From contig CAYUIT010000003.1 in the NCBI GenBank assembly GCA_964444835.1, positions 1-64,000 on the forward strand: a stretch of DNA of 64,000 bases, given 5' to 3'. A model generated the notes under the pieces. The model did not search any database. It saw only the letters and a list, made by a program, of their open reading frames with translations, and was not told where the DNA came from. The position numbers were made by a program, and so were the translations under genes. The stretch is from CADEED01 sp964444835 (GTDB lineage Bacteria > Pseudomonadota > Gammaproteobacteria > Steroidobacterales > Steroidobacteraceae). Shown here piece by piece: positions 60,838-64,000 of this stretch. Positions within the stretch are counted from its first letter, which is position 1; the number at the start of each line of letters is the position of its first letter.

Positions 60838-62319
60838 ATCGGCTGCCGAGGGCACGATCGCATCGAGCACCTTCGCCGAGGAGAGCACCCCTGGCAATCC
60901 GGCGCCCGGATGCGTGCCAGCCCCGACAAGATACAGTCTGTCGACTTCTTCGCTGCGATTGTGCGGCCGAAACCACGCACTCTGAAACAGTTTCGGCTCG
61001 AGCGCGAACGCAGCACCGTTGACCGACAGCAGCCGCTCGCGGAAATCGAGCGGCGTGAGCATCCGCTCGGTCACGATCGAGTTGCGCAGCCCGGGCAACA
61101 ATGTGGACTCGAGTCGATTCGCGATCTTGTCGCGATAGGCCGCGGCCGCCACCGTCCAATCCGTGCCACTCTGCAGATGCGGCACGGGTGATAACACATA
61201 AAAGGCATCGCAGCCGGGCGGCGCCAACGAAGAATCGTTCGCTGTGGGCCGATGCAAGTAGAGACTGAAGTCGGCAGCTAAATGATGCTTCGTAAAAATG
61301 TCTTCGAGCAACTCGCCGTAGCGCGGACCGAGCACCATCGTGTGCTGGTACACGGAGTCGTATCGCTTGTTAGTACCGAAATACCACACGAACAAGCTCA
61401 TCGAATAGCTCGCCCGCTCCAGTTTGGCATCCGTCCATCTTCGGCGCGGGTGATGCGCGAGTAAGCGCGAATAGGTCCACGCTGGATCAGCATTCGAGAC
61501 CACGACATCGCTCGTCAGGGCCTCACCACTTGCCAGCGTGACGCCACACGCCCGTCCGTCACGCACATCGATGCGGGTCACTTCGGCATTGCAGCGCACA
61601 GCGCCACCTTGGGACTCGATCAACCCGATGAGACCGCGCACCAACGCGCCGGTACCGCCCATCGCGTAGTGCACGCCGTAGGTTCGTTCCAGATGCGCAA
61701 TCAGACAATAGTAAGCCGTCGTCGTGAAAGGATTTCCGCCAATCAGCAACGGATGAAAACTGAAAGCGATACGCAGCTTGGGATTCGCAAAGAACGACGA
61801 CACTCTGTCGTATACGGAACGAAAGCCTCCTAAGCGCACGAGGTCGGGTGCCGCGCGAATCAGCGTGCCGATTTCATGAAATGGCTGGGCCGCCAAGCCG
61901 TCGAATGCGACCCGGTAGATGTCGCGACTCACCTCGAGGAATCGATCGAAGCCTGCGACATCGCCCGGCTCGATGCGCGCAATCTGCGCCCGCACGACTT
62001 CCAGATCGGCGGAGTAACTAAACTCGTCACCGTCATCGAAGCGAATCTTGTAGAACGGATCGATGCTGCGCAGGTCGATTTCGTCGCGCATGCGACGGCC
62101 GCAGAGTGTCCATAACTCTTCGAACAAATACGGTGCCGTGACGATCGTGGGGCCTGCATCGAACGTGAAACCGTCTTGGCGGTGCGTGTAGGCACGTCCA
62201 CCGGGCGCATCGAGTTTTTCGAGTACTGTGACTCGATAACCGCGCGCGCCGAGTCGCACGGCGGCCGCGAGGCCACCAAAGCCGCTGCCGATCACGATGG
62301 CGTGACGTTGCTGTGTCAT
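60829..62319 (-). CDS. crtI: Phytoene desaturase
   Basis: A 496-residue FAD-dependent desaturase converting phytoene to neurosporene or lycopene. IGSGFGGLAAAVRLGARGYRV, the APGGRAY motif, FDAGPTIVT and the C-terminal YLVGAGTHPGAGLPGVLSSAK are typical of bacterial CrtI. It is convergent with crtD and is preceded by the DUF3422 gene on the same strand with a 16-nt gap. Confidence 0.93.
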   Translation of the reverse strand: MTQQRHAIVIGSGFGGLAAAVRLGARGYRVTVLEKLDAPGGRAYTHRQDGFTFDAGPTIVTAPYLFEELWTLCGRRMRDEIDLRSIDPFYKIRFDDGDEFSYSADLEVVRAQIARIEPGDVAGFDRFLEVSRDIYRVAFDGLAAQPFHEIGTLIRAAPDLVRLGGFRSVYDRVSSFFANPKLRIAFSFHPLLIGGNPFTTTAYYCLIAHLERTYGVHYAMGGTGALVRGLIGLIESQGGAVRCNAEVTRIDVRDGRACGVTLASGEALTSDVVVSNADPAWTYSRLLAHHPRRRWTDAKLERASYSMSLFVWYFGTNKRYDSVYQHTMVLGPRYGELLEDIFTKHHLAADFSLYLHRPTANDSSLAPPGCDAFYVLSPVPHLQSGTDWTVAAAAYRDKIANRLESTLLPGLRNSIVTERMLTPLDFRERLLSVNGAAFALEPKLFQSAWFRPHNRSEEVDRLYLVGAGTHPGAGLPGVLSSAKVLDAIVPSAADLA

Positions 62320-62335
62320 GCGGTCGGAATTCGCA

Positions 62336-63664
62336 CTAGTGCGGCATGCGCGCTTTGACCAAACGCCGAATGCGGCGCACGGCGAGCGCCACCATCAGCG
62401 CAACGATCGGAATACTGATGGCCGTCACGACGGGGGCGCTTACCGCGGGCTCGAGCGCTTTGGCTGCGTAGTTGACCAAGCCAACGACGTAGTAGGTGAC
62501 AGCCGCGACCGACAAGCCTTCGACGGTGCTCTGCAAACGCAATTGCAGCGCGCTACGTTGGTCCATCGATTCGAGCAAGCGTTGATTCTGGCGCTCGCGC
62601 GTGATGTCGACACGCGTCGATAACAGCTGCGTCGCTTGCGATACGCGCTGCGACAAGGAATCCTGGCGCTTTGAGAGTGAGGTACACGTGCTCATCGCAG
62701 GCGCCAAACGACGCTCGGTGAACTCTTCGAATGTCGGCAAGCCTTGAATGCGATCCTCGCGTAGCTCGGCGATCCGCCGCTTGACCAAATCGTAATACGC
62801 CTCAGCGGCGCTAAAGCGGAAATGGTTCTCGGCCTTGCGACTCTCCGTTTGTGCCTCGAGTCGCGTCAAGCGGTCGAGCAAGACCGGTTCGCTTTGTTCG
62901 TCGGCGTTGGGCAGCGCATTGGTAATCTCGGCGAGCTCCCGCTCCCAGCGCGTTACATCGGGTGCATGTGCTCGCGCAATTGGCAACGCGAGCAATGCCA
63001 GCATGCGATACGAATCGATCTCAAACAAGCGCTGCACCATTCGGCCAGCTTGTCGCGGCGTCAAGCCACGATCGAAGACTAACAACCGACTGAAACCATC
63101 GGCTCGAATGCGAAAATCGGTGACGGCCGTGGCGAGCCCGCCGCCGATTTTGCCACCGACGAGCGCATTGCCATCGAAGTACTGTGTGGCGAGCGCGTCG
63201 TAGTCGAGCGTTTGCTCAGGCGCGCGCACCAAGGCTGCGTGCGCAGCGACGATGAGGCTACCCGGCAGGTTAGCCACCCAATCGCGCGGCGCGGCATCGA
63301 GCGCGGGCGCGGCGAAATAGTCGTCTGGCACGCCGGGCACGATGAATACGTAGCGCGCAAATTCTGAGTGGCGTTCCCACTTGAGGCGAAACGGGCCGTA
63401 GTTGGCACTGAAGTGACTCACGCCACGCGGCGGCGGCTCGAGGCCGAAGCGCTTCGTCAGCTCGCACAGCCGTTCCCACTCTACGTCGCGTTCGCTCCAC
63501 GGCGCGAACATCCCGATGTACGACAAGCGCAACGGTGTCTGCAGCGACTCGGGCGGACGCGCATGCACTTCGTCGTTAAGCTCGAAGCGTTGCGGATGAT
63601 TGGCAGGCACGATGATGGACGCGTCGCTCGCAAGGGCCGACGGTGCACGATCAGAGGTCGTCAC
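62336..63664 (-). CDS. DUF3422 family membrane-anchored protein
   Basis: A 442-residue protein with the DUF3422 pattern: HPQRFELNDEVHARPPESL near the N-terminus, VSHFSANYGPFRLKWERHSEF, FDRGLTPRQAGRMVQRLFEIDSYRMLALLALP and two C-terminal hydrophobic helices after a coiled coil (LRLQSTVEGLSVAAVTYYVVGLVNY). The family's function is unknown. The GTG at 63664 overlaps the bchO stop by 14 nt; the larger frame starting at 63859 lies inside bchO and is not used. Placed between bchO and crtI. Confidence 0.85.
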   Translation of the reverse strand: MTTSDRAPSALASDASIIVPANHPQRFELNDEVHARPPESLQTPLRLSYIGMFAPWSERDVEWERLCELTKRFGLEPPPRGVSHFSANYGPFRLKWERHSEFARYVFIVPGVPDDYFAAPALDAAPRDWVANLPGSLIVAAHAALVRAPEQTLDYDALATQYFDGNALVGGKIGGGLATAVTDFRIRADGFSRLLVFDRGLTPRQAGRMVQRLFEIDSYRMLALLALPIARAHAPDVTRWERELAEITNALPNADEQSEPVLLDRLTRLEAQTESRKAENHFRFSAAEAYYDLVKRRIAELREDRIQGLPTFEEFTERRLAPAMSTCTSLSKRQDSLSQRVSQATQLLSTRVDITRERQNQRLLESMDQRSALQLRLQSTVEGLSVAAVTYYVVGLVNYAAKALEPAVSAPVVTAISIPIVALMVALAVRRIRRLVKARMPH

Positions 63665-64000
63665 GTGAGTTGTCCGAATGAGGGGGCGCTTCAGCCGATG
63701 ATCGCATGATCGCCACCATCTGCGCATGTACATCGAGCGGGCGCTCCTCATGCGCCAGGTGCCCGAGGCCGGGCAACTCGATGACTCGCGCCGACGGCAC
63801 AAGCCTTTGGACATCGTACGCATGCGACAACGGAATGAACTTGTCCTGCACACCCGCAAACAGGAACAGTGCTGGCTTGAGGTGCGGTAGGTCGCGAGCG
63901 AGCGGCCGCGTATCCCACATCGACATCATGCCGACAGCCCCGGCCACATGTCGCGGGGTCTCGGCAAGTCGGCGATACCATGCGGTGTCGAGTGTCTCGA
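63651..64000 (-). CDS. bchO: Alpha/beta hydrolase BchO, Mg-chelatase-associated (N-terminal part outside window)
   Basis: The C-terminal about 115 residues of an alpha/beta hydrolase. ETLDTAWYRRLAETPRHVAGAVGMMSMWD matches the BchO pattern, followed by the strand FLFAGVQDKFIPL and the catalytic His in LPGLGHLAHEERP. BchO is found with bchI and bchD in purple bacteria, so those genes are expected beyond the right edge. The frame is open at position 64000. Confidence 0.85.
   Translation of the reverse strand, partial: ETLDTAWYRRLAETPRHVAGAVGMMSMWDTRPLARDLPHLKPALFLFAGVQDKFIPLSHAYDVQRLVPSARVIELPGLGHLAHEERPLDVHAQMVAIMRSSAEAPPHSDNSRDDL

Noticed and set aside
63664..63859. 65-residue N-terminal extension of the DUF3422 protein
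   Set aside because: It lies within the bchO reading frame and has no similarity to the family's N-terminus; the GTG at 63664 fits better.
1..64000. tRNA, rRNA, insertion sequences, integrases or attachment sites marking the photosynthesis cluster as mobile
   Set aside because: None could be recognised in either strand; the join between accessory genes and the cluster near 18.6 kb shows no visible repeat or abrupt change.

Overview
The window carries most of a photosynthesis gene cluster of an aerobic, quinone-type (type II reaction centre) purple proteobacterium, preceded by about 18 kb of accessory and catabolic genes. GC is high (about 60 percent or more by eye). The pufBALMC order with a tetraheme PufC, the aerobic cyclase AcsF, the PpsR plus AerR/PpaA regulator pair and the bchFNBHLM-lhaA-puhABC-acsF-puhE superoperon point to Beta- or Gammaproteobacteria. 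The TonB receptor and single-subunit Rieske oxygenases on the left suit a heterotroph degrading hydrophobic or polycyclic compounds. The lineage is an inference.

Left part (1-18.6 kb): a 5'-truncated TonB-dependent receptor fused to thrombospondin type 3 repeats and an OmpA domain; a tandem universal stress protein and a GST-like protein on the minus strand; a six-gene plus-strand operon (4518-11263) with two Rieske oxygenases, a fused HMG-CoA-synthase-like/DUF35 protein, a thiolase, an SDR and an AhpD-like protein; a coupled membrane protein, TPR protein and AAA+ ATPase (11327-13924); a beta-propeller with a histone-like basic tail; two divergent SDRs; and an orphan Tat-exported solute-binding protein.

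Photosynthesis cluster (18.6-64 kb): on the minus strand azurin, tspO, bchP, a pucC-like gene, bchG, ppsR and aerR/ppaA. From a divergent promoter at 25.8 kb the plus strand carries bchF, N, B, H, L, M, lhaA, puhA, B, C, acsF, puhE and dxs. Two secreted proteins of unknown role (41.9-43.6 kb, minus) separate this from the minus-strand block crtF, bchC, X, Y, Z, pufB, A, L, M, C, where genes are read from high to low coordinates. crtC (plus) diverges from crtF. A minus-strand operon encodes a cytochrome P450, an ATP-grasp enzyme, CrtB and a 42-residue membrane protein. Then come a membrane protein and crtD (plus), crtI and a DUF3422 protein (minus), and the 3' part of bchO running off the right edge.

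Together the genes cover Mg insertion (BchH), methylation (BchM), aerobic ring closure (AcsF), dark protochlorophyllide reduction (BchLNB), chlorin reduction (BchXYZ), BchF, BchC, BchG and BchP, LH1 and the reaction centre with its assembly factors, and lycopene-to-spirilloxanthin-type carotenoid synthesis (CrtB, I, C, D, F; no CrtA). bchI, bchD, crtE, hemA and puc genes are not in the window; bchI and bchD are expected beyond bchO. The least explained parts are the P450/ATP-grasp/crtB/small-protein operon, the receptor-OmpA fusion, the basic-tailed propeller, and a strongly over-represented DNA word TTGTTAG/CTAACAA.
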